Positions 35,356 through 43,673 of a stretch of 64,000 nucleotides of DNA are shown piece after piece. The notes under the pieces were generated by a model. It saw nothing but the letters and a program-made list of their open reading frames with translations. It did no database searches and was not told where the DNA came from. Source of the stretch: CBDUQN01 sp965369375 (GTDB lineage: Bacteria > Krumholzibacteriota > Krumholzibacteriia > Krumholzibacteriales > Krumholzibacteriaceae); contig CBDUQN010000005.1 of NCBI GenBank assembly GCA_965369375.1, positions 1-64,000 of the forward strand. The letters run 5' to 3'. A program made the position numbers and the translations under genes. Position 1 is the first letter of the stretch. Each line of letters opens with the position of its first letter.

Positions 35356-36209
35356 TGCCCGCCGGCCTCCTCCAGCGTCAGGCTCAGATCGAGCGCCGGC
35401 GCCGATGAGGTGAGAGAACCGACTGATATATAGTGTACCCCCCGCACGGCATACGAGCGAATCGTCTCGAGTGTGATACCTCCCGACACCTCGACTTCCG
35501 GGACGGCGGTTCCCCACAAACCAAGCTCCTCAATCGCCTCCTCCACCATCGGGGGTGTAAAATTATCGAGCATGACCCGCGCAGGGGGCGCGTCACGAAG
35601 CAGGCCGAGCTGCTCGAGGGTCGAGATCTCTATTATAGCTTCACGCAAGCCATTCCGCCCAAGGCCTTCGACAACGCGTTCAAGCCCTCCGGCGGCGGTT
35701 ATATGATTTTCCTTGACGAGAATCGCACCGGCGAGATCGAAACGGTGGTTTTTTCCGCCCCCGTCGGCGACCGCCCTCTTCTCGAGCAGCCTCAGACCGG
35801 GCGTTGTCTTTCTCGTATCGAGAATCACTATGCCGGTCCCCTTCACCGCATCGACGTAGAGCGCCGTGAGGGTTGCTATGCCGGACAAATGCTGCAGAAA
35901 ATTGAGCGCCGTCCTCTCACCGGACAGAAGCGCGCGCAAACTTCCGCGCACGACGGCAACCGTATCGCCTGGACCGACGCGGCCCCCGTCTTCGCGCCGG
36001 GGCAGGTACTCGACCGCTCGATCGAGAGTCGCAAAAACGGCCTCCGCAGCCCCATGCCCCGATATCACTCCGTGAGCTTTTGCCGTGATCAGCGCTCCGC
36101 CGAGCGCGGCCTCGCCGACGAGCGCGTTGGTCGTTCGATCCATGCCGGCGGCGTCCTCCTCGAGCGCCCGTTTCACGCGATCACGGATTTCTCTTTCGAG
36201 CCCCTCCAA
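35352..36209 (-). CDS. nadC: Nicotinate-nucleotide pyrophosphorylase (carboxylating)
   Basis: The TTG at 36209 follows GGAGGA with 7 bases spacing; the frame extends to 36227 but this start fits better. The 285-residue protein has ALEEDAAGMDRTTNALVG, GERTALNFLQHLSGIATLTA, ILDTRKTTPGLRLLEKRAVA, GGGKNHRFDLAGAILVKENH and VEVSGGITLETIRSYAVRGV, all NadC motifs. It makes nicotinate mononucleotide from quinolinate. It overlaps the uvrB end by 29 bases. Confidence 0.95.
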   Translation of the reverse strand: MEGLEREIRDRVKRALEEDAAGMDRTTNALVGEAALGGALITAKAHGVISGHGAAEAVFATLDRAVEYLPRREDGGRVGPGDTVAVVRGSLRALLSGERTALNFLQHLSGIATLTALYVDAVKGTGIVILDTRKTTPGLRLLEKRAVADGGGKNHRFDLAGAILVKENHITAAGGLERVVEGLGRNGLREAIIEISTLEQLGLLRDAPPARVMLDNFTPPMVEEAIEELGLWGTAVPEVEVSGGITLETIRSYAVRGVHYISVGSLTSSAPALDLSLTLEEAGGQ

Positions 36210-38205
36210 ATTGCTTCCTCCTCGCAACGTTCATCTGCAACTCTTCCAATCGATCCCTGATGCTCGCCGCCTTTTCGAAGTTGAGGGCTTCCGCCTCGCG
36301 CCACATCTCCTCCTCGAGCCGTTTGATGAGTGTTGGATCGTCCTCTGAATCAGGTAAGTAGAGGTCGTCCGCTCCCGCCGATTCGGCGATACTGCGCGCG
36401 TCGGCGACTGAAGTTGCGATGCGTACCTCCTCGATCGACTTGACGATAGAGCGCGGCGTGATTCCATACTCCTCGTTGTACAAAAGCTGTTTGTCCCTGC
36501 GGCGGTTCGTCTCCTCGATCGCCCGCTCCATGGAACCGGTCATGCGGTCCGCATAGAATATCACCGTTCCTTCGATGTTTCGCGCGGCCCTGCCGGCCGT
36601 CTGTATCAGGGACGTCCGTGAGCGTAGAAAGCCCTCCTTATCCGCATCGAGGATGGCGACGAGAGATACTTCGGGTAGATCGAGACCTTCCCTGAGCAGA
36701 TTGATGCCGACGAGAACATCGAACTCCCCAAAGCGGAGATCACGCAGGATCTCGACACGATCGAGCGCATAGATATCGCTGTGCAGATACCGTACCTTGA
36801 CACCGAGACCGGAGAGGTAGGTGGTGAGATCCTCGGCCATCCGCTTGGTCAGCGTCGTGACGAGCACCCGCTCCTTGCGATCCACTCTCGTTCTGATCTC
36901 TCCGAGCAGATCGTCCACCTGTCCCTTTACCGGACGCACCTCGATCACCGGATCGACGAGCCCCGTGGGTCTCACGATCTGCTCGACGATCTCGCCGCGG
37001 CACACTTCGAGCTCATAGTCCCCCGGCGTGGCGGAGACAAAGATAAACCGTTTTATCAGTTTCTCGAATTCCCCGTACATCAGGGGCCGGTTGTCAAGCG
37101 CGGAGGGGAGCCGGAAACCATGCTCGACGAGCGTCGTTTTCCGGCTGCGGTCACCCTCGTACATCCCCCTGATCTGCGGAATAGTAACGTGAGACTCATC
37201 GATAACAACGAGAAAATCGTCTCCGAAATAATCGATGAGTGTCGCCGGGCGCTCACCGGGCTTTCGTCCCGACAGGTGCCGCGAGTAGTTCTCGATACCG
37301 GAGCAATACCCCATTTCGCGCATCATCTCTATGTCGTAGCGGGTTCTCATCTCGAGACGTTTGGCCTCGAGATGCTTGTCCGCCGCAGCGAGTTCCTCGA
37401 GCCGGCGCCCAAGCTCCTTCTCTATTTCTCCGATTGCGCCCTCCAGCTTGGACTGCGACGTTACAAAATGTGAAGACGGATATATCGTCACGTTTTCGGC
37501 GCGTCGCAGAACCTCCCCGGTAAGGGGATGAATCACCGAGATCCTCTCCACCCCCTCGTCGAAGAGCTCTATCCGTATCCCCTCCTCCATGAACGCGGGC
37601 CTGATTTCTATCACGTCGCCGCGCACCCTGAACGTGCCCCGCGTGAAATCCATGTCGTTTCGCGAGTACTGGATGCGCACAAGGGTAGCGAGAAGCTCCT
37701 CTCGATCGAAGTGCGCGCCCTCCGACACGGTGAACGTGAGTTGTGCGAATTCATCGGGAGAACCGAGACCGTAGATGCATGACACGCTCGCAACGACGAT
37801 AACATCCTTTCTCGTCATCAGCGATCCGGTCGCGCGCAGCCTGAGCCTGTCGATGTCTTCGTTTATCGATACATCCTTCTCGATAAACGTTTCCGTCGCC
37901 GGAATGAAGGCCTCGGGCTGATAGTAATCGTAATAGCTGATGAAATATTCGACGGCATTATCGGGAAAGACACTCCGGAGCTCACCGTAAAGCTGGGCCG
38001 CGAGGGTCTTGTTATGAGAGATGATGAGCGCCGGCATGCCGCACCGCTCGATCACGTTTGCAATCGTGAATGTCTTTCCCGATCCGGTTACACCGAGAAG
38101 CGTCTGAAACTTTCGATCCTCCTTTATTCCGCGAACGAGCCCATCGACCGCCTGCGGTTGATCGCCGGTCATCTCGTATTTTGCTTGAATGGTAAATAGA
38201 GGCAT
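36181..38205 (-). CDS. uvrB: Excinuclease ABC subunit B
   Basis: The ATG at 38205 has AGGTGCGCC upstream and fits the family start (MPLFTIQAKYEMTGDQPQAV). The 674-residue protein has the P-loop LLGVTGSGKTFTIANVIERC, the beta-hairpin region ISYYDYYQPEAFIPATETFI, VVIDESHVTIPQIRGMYEGD, helicase motif VI (QTAGRAARNIEG) and a C-terminal UVR motif (LEEEMWREAEALNFEKAASI). UvrB verifies DNA damage with UvrA and loads UvrC. It ends KQFGGARKRNP, overlapping nadC. Confidence 0.98.
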   Translation of the reverse strand: MPLFTIQAKYEMTGDQPQAVDGLVRGIKEDRKFQTLLGVTGSGKTFTIANVIERCGMPALIISHNKTLAAQLYGELRSVFPDNAVEYFISYYDYYQPEAFIPATETFIEKDVSINEDIDRLRLRATGSLMTRKDVIVVASVSCIYGLGSPDEFAQLTFTVSEGAHFDREELLATLVRIQYSRNDMDFTRGTFRVRGDVIEIRPAFMEEGIRIELFDEGVERISVIHPLTGEVLRRAENVTIYPSSHFVTSQSKLEGAIGEIEKELGRRLEELAAADKHLEAKRLEMRTRYDIEMMREMGYCSGIENYSRHLSGRKPGERPATLIDYFGDDFLVVIDESHVTIPQIRGMYEGDRSRKTTLVEHGFRLPSALDNRPLMYGEFEKLIKRFIFVSATPGDYELEVCRGEIVEQIVRPTGLVDPVIEVRPVKGQVDDLLGEIRTRVDRKERVLVTTLTKRMAEDLTTYLSGLGVKVRYLHSDIYALDRVEILRDLRFGEFDVLVGINLLREGLDLPEVSLVAILDADKEGFLRSRTSLIQTAGRAARNIEGTVIFYADRMTGSMERAIEETNRRRDKQLLYNEEYGITPRSIVKSIEEVRIATSVADARSIAESAGADDLYLPDSEDDPTLIKRLEEEMWREAEALNFEKAASIRDRLEELQMNVARRKQFGGARKRNP

Positions 38206-38260
38206 GGCGCACCTGGTCGGCATTCGGCGTCAAACATCACGAAACGGCATGAACTTCTTG

Positions 38261-39100
38261 CTAGGGAATATCTTCTTTCGTAATCGTGATATCTCTCATG
38301 ACCCTTCCCCGCTCGCCGGAAAGCTCTATACGGGAGCCGTTGAGCTCCAGTGCGAAGCTCCCGGGATTTCCCACCTTCTGAAATACGAACGCTTCGTTAG
38401 CTTCGAAAGTCCTGATACGGCCCGGCAGAAGGAGAAACATGAATGTATCCGCTTCGAGCACGCCATCCTCGAATGAAATGGCGAGGAGCTCGAACCAGCA
38501 GCTATCCGACGGATTCTCGATTACCGCCAGAATCATCGTCTCCGGTTCCGCGGGCTCCTGCGCAACCGCTTCAGTCACCTCCGGCACGGGCTCGGGCGGC
38601 GGCGCTTCCTCCTTTTCTTCGACAACCGTTTGCGCCGGTTCCCGCTCCGTCTCGTCCCTCCCGATCACCACCACGAAAACAATGATCGCCGCAACAATCA
38701 CAAGCGCAGGCAGAACGAACCGCATTAATATCTTCGGTGATTCGAGCTTCTCCTCCACGGTCACCGTCTCGATCTCCCACAGATCCCCCTTACTCTTGTG
38801 CGTCTGGCCGGTTTGGACTTCGTATTTGCTCAGGATGTGATCGGCGTCGAGGCTCAACACTTCGGCATACGAACGCAGGAATCCCTTGACGTAGACCTTC
38901 GCCGGGAATGCCTCGAAGTTATCGGTCTCGAGATATTCCAGCATCCTAATCGGTATCTTCGTTTCCTGGCTGACGTCATCGAGTGTCATGCCGCTTCGTT
39001 CCCTCGCAGCGAGGAGTATTTCACCAGTCGTTTTCTCGCCATCGGGGCGATCCGGTATTTCGGGGCGTTTCCCGGTCGATTCATCGGATTCTGAGCTCAC
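38261..39100 (-). CDS. RodZ-like helix-turn-helix membrane protein
   Basis: The 279-residue protein has an N-terminal HTH of RodZ type (LLAARERSGMTLDDVSQETK, IPIRMLEYLETDNFEAFPAK, VYVKGFLRSYAEVLSLDADH), one membrane segment (RFVLPALVIVAAIIVFVVVI, residues 127-146), a Glu/Pro linker and a C-terminal DUF4115-like beta domain (ENPSDSCWFELLAISFEDGV). RodZ links MreB to the envelope in rod-shape control. It follows valS directly and precedes uvrB. Confidence 0.85.
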   Translation of the reverse strand: MSSESDESTGKRPEIPDRPDGEKTTGEILLAARERSGMTLDDVSQETKIPIRMLEYLETDNFEAFPAKVYVKGFLRSYAEVLSLDADHILSKYEVQTGQTHKSKGDLWEIETVTVEEKLESPKILMRFVLPALVIVAAIIVFVVVIGRDETEREPAQTVVEEKEEAPPPEPVPEVTEAVAQEPAEPETMILAVIENPSDSCWFELLAISFEDGVLEADTFMFLLLPGRIRTFEANEAFVFQKVGNPGSFALELNGSRIELSGERGRVMRDITITKEDIP

Positions 39101-41788
39101 TTACAAATCCTCCATGATCTTTCGAATATGTTTTATACGATCCGCGAATTCCGCGAATCGCTCCCTCTCTCGTTCGATGACATCCTGCGGCGCACGCTCG
39201 AGAAATTTGCCTTCCCGAAGCCGTTTATCCAGCTTTTCGTACTCCCGGCTCATTCTCTCCAGCTCCCGCTGCAGCCGTTTCCTCTCGACCTCGAGATCGA
39301 TAACGCCTTCGAGGGGTACATAGATCTCGAGGCTGGCGAGCCCCGCCGCAGCGGCACCGGAGGGCTTGCTCGCTCCCTCTGTGATTTCGAGAGCGTCGAT
39401 ATTCGCCATCAGGCGTATCTGGTCTCGATATCTCTCGAGCTTGGCGCGCCATGGGGAACCTGATTCGCAATTGAGTATCGCATCGACCTTTTGCGCAGGC
39501 GGTAGACGGAAACTCTGGCGTAGGTTCCTGACGCTCGTGACGATCTCCTTGAACATCGACACGTCCTCTTCGATCGATGCATCGGAAATCCCTTGCGGCG
39601 CTTCCGGTATCCGGAATCCGGCTAGAAGGGGGGGATCGGGTGAAAGCATGCTCCAGATTTCCTCCGTAACGAATGGCATGTAGGGGTGGATCAGGGCGAG
39701 AGACATACCGAGGACGGTCCGCGCCGTCACGGCCGCTCCCCGGGCGCGCGTGCCACCGTCTCGCAAGGCCTGCTTTGAAAGTTCGAGATACCAGTCACAG
39801 AATTCATGCCAGAAGAAGTCGTAGAACGTCCTTGCCGCCTCGTCGAGACGGAACTGTTCGATGGAACGCGCGTATTCGTCAGCCCCGCGCTGCATCCGGC
39901 TCACGATCCATCTGTCCTCCCAGCCGAACTCGCACCCTCCGTCGGGACCGCTCCCGAAGAGAGCGCCGAAGAGACCGGTAATCGGATCCGTATCAGAAGC
40001 GGGGGCTCTGAAGAGCTCCTGCTGTTCGGCCTGCCGGAGAACGAAGCGGGCCGCGTTCCATATCTTGTTCGCAAAGTGTTTGCCCATCTCGATGCGCTTT
40101 TCATCGAAGAGGAGATCCTGTCCCGGTGATGAGAGCATAACGAGTGTGAAACGGAACGCATCCGCTCCGTATTGCGCCGCAAGCGTGTTGGGATCGGGCG
40201 AATTCCCGAGCGATTTGCTGTACTTGCAGCCCTTGGCGTCGCGCACCATGGCGGTGATGAGCACATGGCTGAACGGTTTCTCCCCCATGAATTCGAAAGC
40301 GGCCATCACCATCCTCGCGACCCAGAAGAATATGATATCGCCGCCGGTCACGAGCACATCCGCCGGATGGAAGGTTTTCAGATCCTCGGTCTCCGCAGGC
40401 CACCCCATCGGCGAAAAGGTCCAGAGCCAGGACGAAAACCAGGTATCGAGAACATCCTCCTCCTGCGTCAGCGATGCACTATTGCACTTCGGACACCTCT
40501 GAGGCGCCTCGACGGCGACGATCTCCTCTCCGCACGGACCGCAGTACCAGACCGGGATCCTGTGTCCCCACCAAAGCTGTCTCGAGATGCACCAGTCCTT
40601 GATGTTCTCCATCCAGCTGAGGTAGATATTCTTCCACCGCTCGGGGTGAAACGAGAGCCCGCCGTCGTTCACGACGGCTATCCCCGGCGCGGCGAGCTGC
40701 TTCATGCCGAGAAACCATTGCTGCGAGATCACCGGCTCGATTATGGTGTCACATCGGTCATGATGCCCGATCATATGATCGTAGTCCTCGATATTTCTCA
40801 GATACCCTTCCGATTTGAGCGCCTCGAGAACACGATCGCGCGCCTCGAATCGCTCCAGGCCGCTGAACCGTCCCGTCTCCTCACTCATAGAGCCCTCCTG
40901 ATCGATAACGACAACCGGTTCGAGCCCGTGCCTGCGTCCGATCTCGAAATCGACGGCGTCATGCGCCGGGGTCACCTTCAGACACCCCGTCCCAAATTGA
41001 GGATCGACGGCCTCGTCGAGAATAACGGGAATCTCGCGACCGGTGAGCGGCAATATGAGCAACTTCCCCTCGAGGGCCCGCGCACGCTCGTCTTCGGCGC
41101 TTATCGCGACCGCGACGTCTCCGAGCATCGTCTCCGGCCTCGTGGTGCCGACAACAACCTCGCCGTCGCCGTCCGCGAACGGATATGCGATATAGTAGAG
41201 CTTGCCGTGCCTGTCCCTGAACTCGACCTCCTCGTCGCTGATGGCGGTCTTGCACGACGGGCACCAGTTAACGATATAGCGCCCACGATATATCAATCCC
41301 TTCCCGTAAAGCCTGACGAATACCTCACGCACCGCGCGTGACACCCCGGGATCGAGCGTAAAAACCTCTCTCGTCCAATCGAGCGACGCGCCGAGTCTCT
41401 CGAGCTGTTCTACGATGCTCCTGTGATACCGGTCTTTCCATTTCCAGCATTCCTCGAGAAACTTCTCCCTCCCGAGCTCCTCCCTGCTGATCCCCCTTTC
41501 GGCGAGCGATCGTTCCACGACCTTCTGCGTCGCTATGCCTGCATGATCCGTCCCGGGCAGCCAGAGCACGTTGTACCCGCGCAACCGCTTCCACCGCACC
41601 AGAATATCCTGTATCGTCGTTCCGAGCGCGTGGCCGACGGTGAGGATTCCCGTTATGTTCGGCGGTGGAAGGATAATCGTGAAGGGAGTATCCTTCGAAC
41701 CCGCATCGGCGGTGAAGACACCCTCCTCCCTCCAGATGCCGCTCCACTTTGCATCAATCTCTTTCGGCCGGTAAACCTTATCGAGCAT
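39101..41788 (-). CDS. valS: Valine-tRNA ligase
   Basis: The ATG at 41788 has GGGAG 7 bases upstream; the frame continues to 41821 but overlaps the repeat region. The 895-residue protein has PPPNITGILTVGHALGTTIQ (HIGH region, here TVGH), LWLPGTDHAGIATQKVVERS, a CP1 editing domain with VGTTRPETMLGDVAVAISAE, DWCISRQLWWGHRIPVWYCG, the KMSKS region KYSKSLGNSPDP and a coiled-coil tail (EVERKRLQRELERMSREYEK). It charges tRNA-Val and edits threonine. The HIGH motif reads TVGH and KMSKS reads KYSKS, both variants. Confidence 0.96.
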   Translation of the reverse strand: MLDKVYRPKEIDAKWSGIWREEGVFTADAGSKDTPFTIILPPPNITGILTVGHALGTTIQDILVRWKRLRGYNVLWLPGTDHAGIATQKVVERSLAERGISREELGREKFLEECWKWKDRYHRSIVEQLERLGASLDWTREVFTLDPGVSRAVREVFVRLYGKGLIYRGRYIVNWCPSCKTAISDEEVEFRDRHGKLYYIAYPFADGDGEVVVGTTRPETMLGDVAVAISAEDERARALEGKLLILPLTGREIPVILDEAVDPQFGTGCLKVTPAHDAVDFEIGRRHGLEPVVVIDQEGSMSEETGRFSGLERFEARDRVLEALKSEGYLRNIEDYDHMIGHHDRCDTIIEPVISQQWFLGMKQLAAPGIAVVNDGGLSFHPERWKNIYLSWMENIKDWCISRQLWWGHRIPVWYCGPCGEEIVAVEAPQRCPKCNSASLTQEEDVLDTWFSSWLWTFSPMGWPAETEDLKTFHPADVLVTGGDIIFFWVARMVMAAFEFMGEKPFSHVLITAMVRDAKGCKYSKSLGNSPDPNTLAAQYGADAFRFTLVMLSSPGQDLLFDEKRIEMGKHFANKIWNAARFVLRQAEQQELFRAPASDTDPITGLFGALFGSGPDGGCEFGWEDRWIVSRMQRGADEYARSIEQFRLDEAARTFYDFFWHEFCDWYLELSKQALRDGGTRARGAAVTARTVLGMSLALIHPYMPFVTEEIWSMLSPDPPLLAGFRIPEAPQGISDASIEEDVSMFKEIVTSVRNLRQSFRLPPAQKVDAILNCESGSPWRAKLERYRDQIRLMANIDALEITEGASKPSGAAAAGLASLEIYVPLEGVIDLEVERKRLQRELERMSREYEKLDKRLREGKFLERAPQDVIERERERFAEFADRIKHIRKIMEDL

Positions 41789-41820
41789 CAACAACTCCCT
41801 TGAGCCCGTCACCATACACA

Positions 41821-41904
41821 CACCCGAGGTTAGAAGCTAACACATACCACACCCGATGTTAGAAGCTAACACATACCGCACCCGATGTTAGAAGCTAACA
41901 CAGG
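41821..41904. repeat. Three tandem 29-base repeats with a hairpin motif upstream of valS
   Basis: Copies start at 41821, 41850 and 41879 with period 29; the third is cut at about 26 bases. Each holds the core GTTAGAAGCTAAC, an inverted repeat (GTTAG-AAG-CTAAC); the first copy has one change near its start (GAGG in place of GATG). They lie between uppP and the valS start at 41788. A TTGACC at 41920-41915 and a weak -10 inside the last copy could form a promoter. Confidence 0.9.
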
Positions 41905-41940
41905 CTTAATCGAGGGTCAATGACGAGCTTCGGCGGTTTC

Positions 41941-42756
41941 TCAGCGAATCGCCGTAAAATATATGAACGCCGTTAGCCCTGCGGGGATAAGGTAATATGC
42001 AAAACGGTAGAGTCTTCCGACGGCCATCAGCCTGAGCAGAAGCCGCAGGGACAGCCATCCCGATGCAAAGGCGGTTACGCTCCCTACGAGGAGGAGGAGG
42101 AGCTCGCCGGGGCTCACGGAAAAAGAGCCTTTGACTATCTCGAGCGCAAGTGCGCCGAGTATCGCGGGGATCGCGAGAAGGAATGAGAATTCCGCCGCCT
42201 CACGCCCCCCGAGTCCGAGCAGCATCCCCGTTGTTATCGTCCAGCCGCTCCTCGAGCACCCCGGCAGGATCGCAATCGCCTGAGCGAGGCCGATGACAAT
42301 GGCCGCCCGCCCCGAAAGCGCGCCCCCTCCGCTTCGAATCCTCGAGAACAGCAGATAGAAGCCCGTAGCGACGAGCAACAGCGATGTCACCGCTGGAAAA
42401 TCGAAGAGCATTACAATGGAGTCGCGCAGCGCAAGTCCGACGAATGCGGCCGGCACGCTCCCCAGAACGAGCCACCCCGCGTACCGCACCTCTTCGCTGT
42501 TTTGTTCGGTTCGCCTGAAACCGGAAGCGAAAAACGAAACGATTGCACCGAAGAGCCGGGCGATTCTGCGCTTGTATACCACGATGATGGCGACGAGCGT
42601 TCCGACATGAACGGCAACCTCGAAACCGACGCCGGGGCCCCTGGCTCCGAGCAGGCTTTCCACCAGCACGAGGTGACCCGATGAGCTCACGGGCAAAAAC
42701 TCGGTGAGTCCCTGGATCACCGCGAGAAAAATGACCGTTACAACGGAGATCAGCAT
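41941..42756 (-). CDS. uppP: Undecaprenyl-diphosphatase
   Basis: The ATG at 42756 gives a 271-residue membrane protein. It has the signature IQGLTEFLPVSSSGHLVLVE and the second motif PGCSRSGWTITTGMLLGLGG, which bind the diphosphate. Eight or so hydrophobic segments follow. UppP recycles the undecaprenyl carrier used in wall and polysaccharide synthesis. It lies 84 bases after the UbiA-family gene. Confidence 0.96.
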   Translation of the reverse strand: MLISVVTVIFLAVIQGLTEFLPVSSSGHLVLVESLLGARGPGVGFEVAVHVGTLVAIIVVYKRRIARLFGAIVSFFASGFRRTEQNSEEVRYAGWLVLGSVPAAFVGLALRDSIVMLFDFPAVTSLLLVATGFYLLFSRIRSGGGALSGRAAIVIGLAQAIAILPGCSRSGWTITTGMLLGLGGREAAEFSFLLAIPAILGALALEIVKGSFSVSPGELLLLLVGSVTAFASGWLSLRLLLRLMAVGRLYRFAYYLIPAGLTAFIYFTAIR

Positions 42757-42839
42757 TGTGGGCGCCTCTCGTTCCATCTACCGGCGCGCGCAGAGAGAAC
42801 CATCACGATTGAATTCAACACGCACACCTCTCTTTCACT

Positions 42840-43673
42840 CTACCGGCCTGCTCCGAAGTAGAAGGCTAGTATACCAAAAAACATGCCCGTTTTGAGCAAC
42901 ATGCTCATCAGCCCGAGCGACCTCCGTCTCAGTGACAGTATAAGGGAGACGATCAAAATCGGCATGACGGACAGCACGATGACAACGGCGTAGCCGGACC
43001 GGTAGACGCCGTGCAGAGAGGGAAGCGGGAAAAGAACGATAAGGGCGGCGAAAACGGCGGCGGCCACACGAAGGGACAGACATCTCCCGGCCAGAACCGG
43101 AAGGGTCTTCGCTCCCGCCAACCGATCGCCGTCGATATCATCGCAATCCTTTACGATCTCCCTGCCCATGACGAAGAGAAAGGTGAAAACCGCCGGAACG
43201 GCGCCCGCCTCGATCGAGCCTCCCGCGTAGGCCCCGAGCAGAAAGCCGGAGGCCGAAACGGCTGCAACAAGCAGATTGCCGGCTATATAGAATCGCTTGC
43301 AAAAGGAGGAATAGCAATGCAGCAGCACGATCCAGGCGGCGATCCATACCGCTTGCGTGGGTGGGAGAGACAGGAGGACAAAGACCGCCGCGACGAGCAA
43401 ACCCGCATAGAGAGCCGTGACGGCGCGTACGGAGACGGCGCCCGAAGGCAGGGGCCTCCTCGGCTTGTTGATACGATCGATATCGATATCATAGATGTCG
43501 TTGATCGTATTTCCCGCGGCCGCCGCGATCGCGACCGCGGCGAGAAGAGTCCAGGGCCAGTATCCCGTGGTCGCCATCGAAAACCCCACGCCCGTCGACA
43601 GCAGCGCCGCGGCGACGTTGTGCGGCCTGACGACGATTACAAGAGAAAATGCCTTATGCGCTAGAAGTCCCAA
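42840..43673 (-). CDS. UbiA-family prenyltransferase, DGGGP synthase-like
   Basis: The TTG at 43673 gives 277 residues with about eight membrane segments. The two Asp-rich motifs are NTINDIYDIDIDRINKPRRP and KDCDDIDGDRLAGAKTLPVL. 'NDIYDxxxDxINKPxRPLPSG' is typical of the digeranylgeranylglyceryl-phosphate synthase-like branch of UbiA, known in archaea and also in FCB bacteria. The prenyl acceptor could instead be a quinone or other phenol. It overlaps the Wzi-like gene by 13 bases. A 83-base gap separates it from uppP. Confidence 0.82.
   Translation of the reverse strand: MGLLAHKAFSLVIVVRPHNVAAALLSTGVGFSMATTGYWPWTLLAAVAIAAAAGNTINDIYDIDIDRINKPRRPLPSGAVSVRAVTALYAGLLVAAVFVLLSLPPTQAVWIAAWIVLLHCYSSFCKRFYIAGNLLVAAVSASGFLLGAYAGGSIEAGAVPAVFTFLFVMGREIVKDCDDIDGDRLAGAKTLPVLAGRCLSLRVAAAVFAALIVLFPLPSLHGVYRSGYAVVIVLSVMPILIVSLILSLRRRSLGLMSMLLKTGMFFGILAFYFGAGR

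Noticed and set aside
40172..41341. A 389-residue open frame on the plus strand
   Set aside because: It is a shadow of valS with low-complexity Arg/Pro-rich protein and no family.
41821..41904. A CRISPR array
   Set aside because: Only three units, no unique spacers between them and no cas genes.
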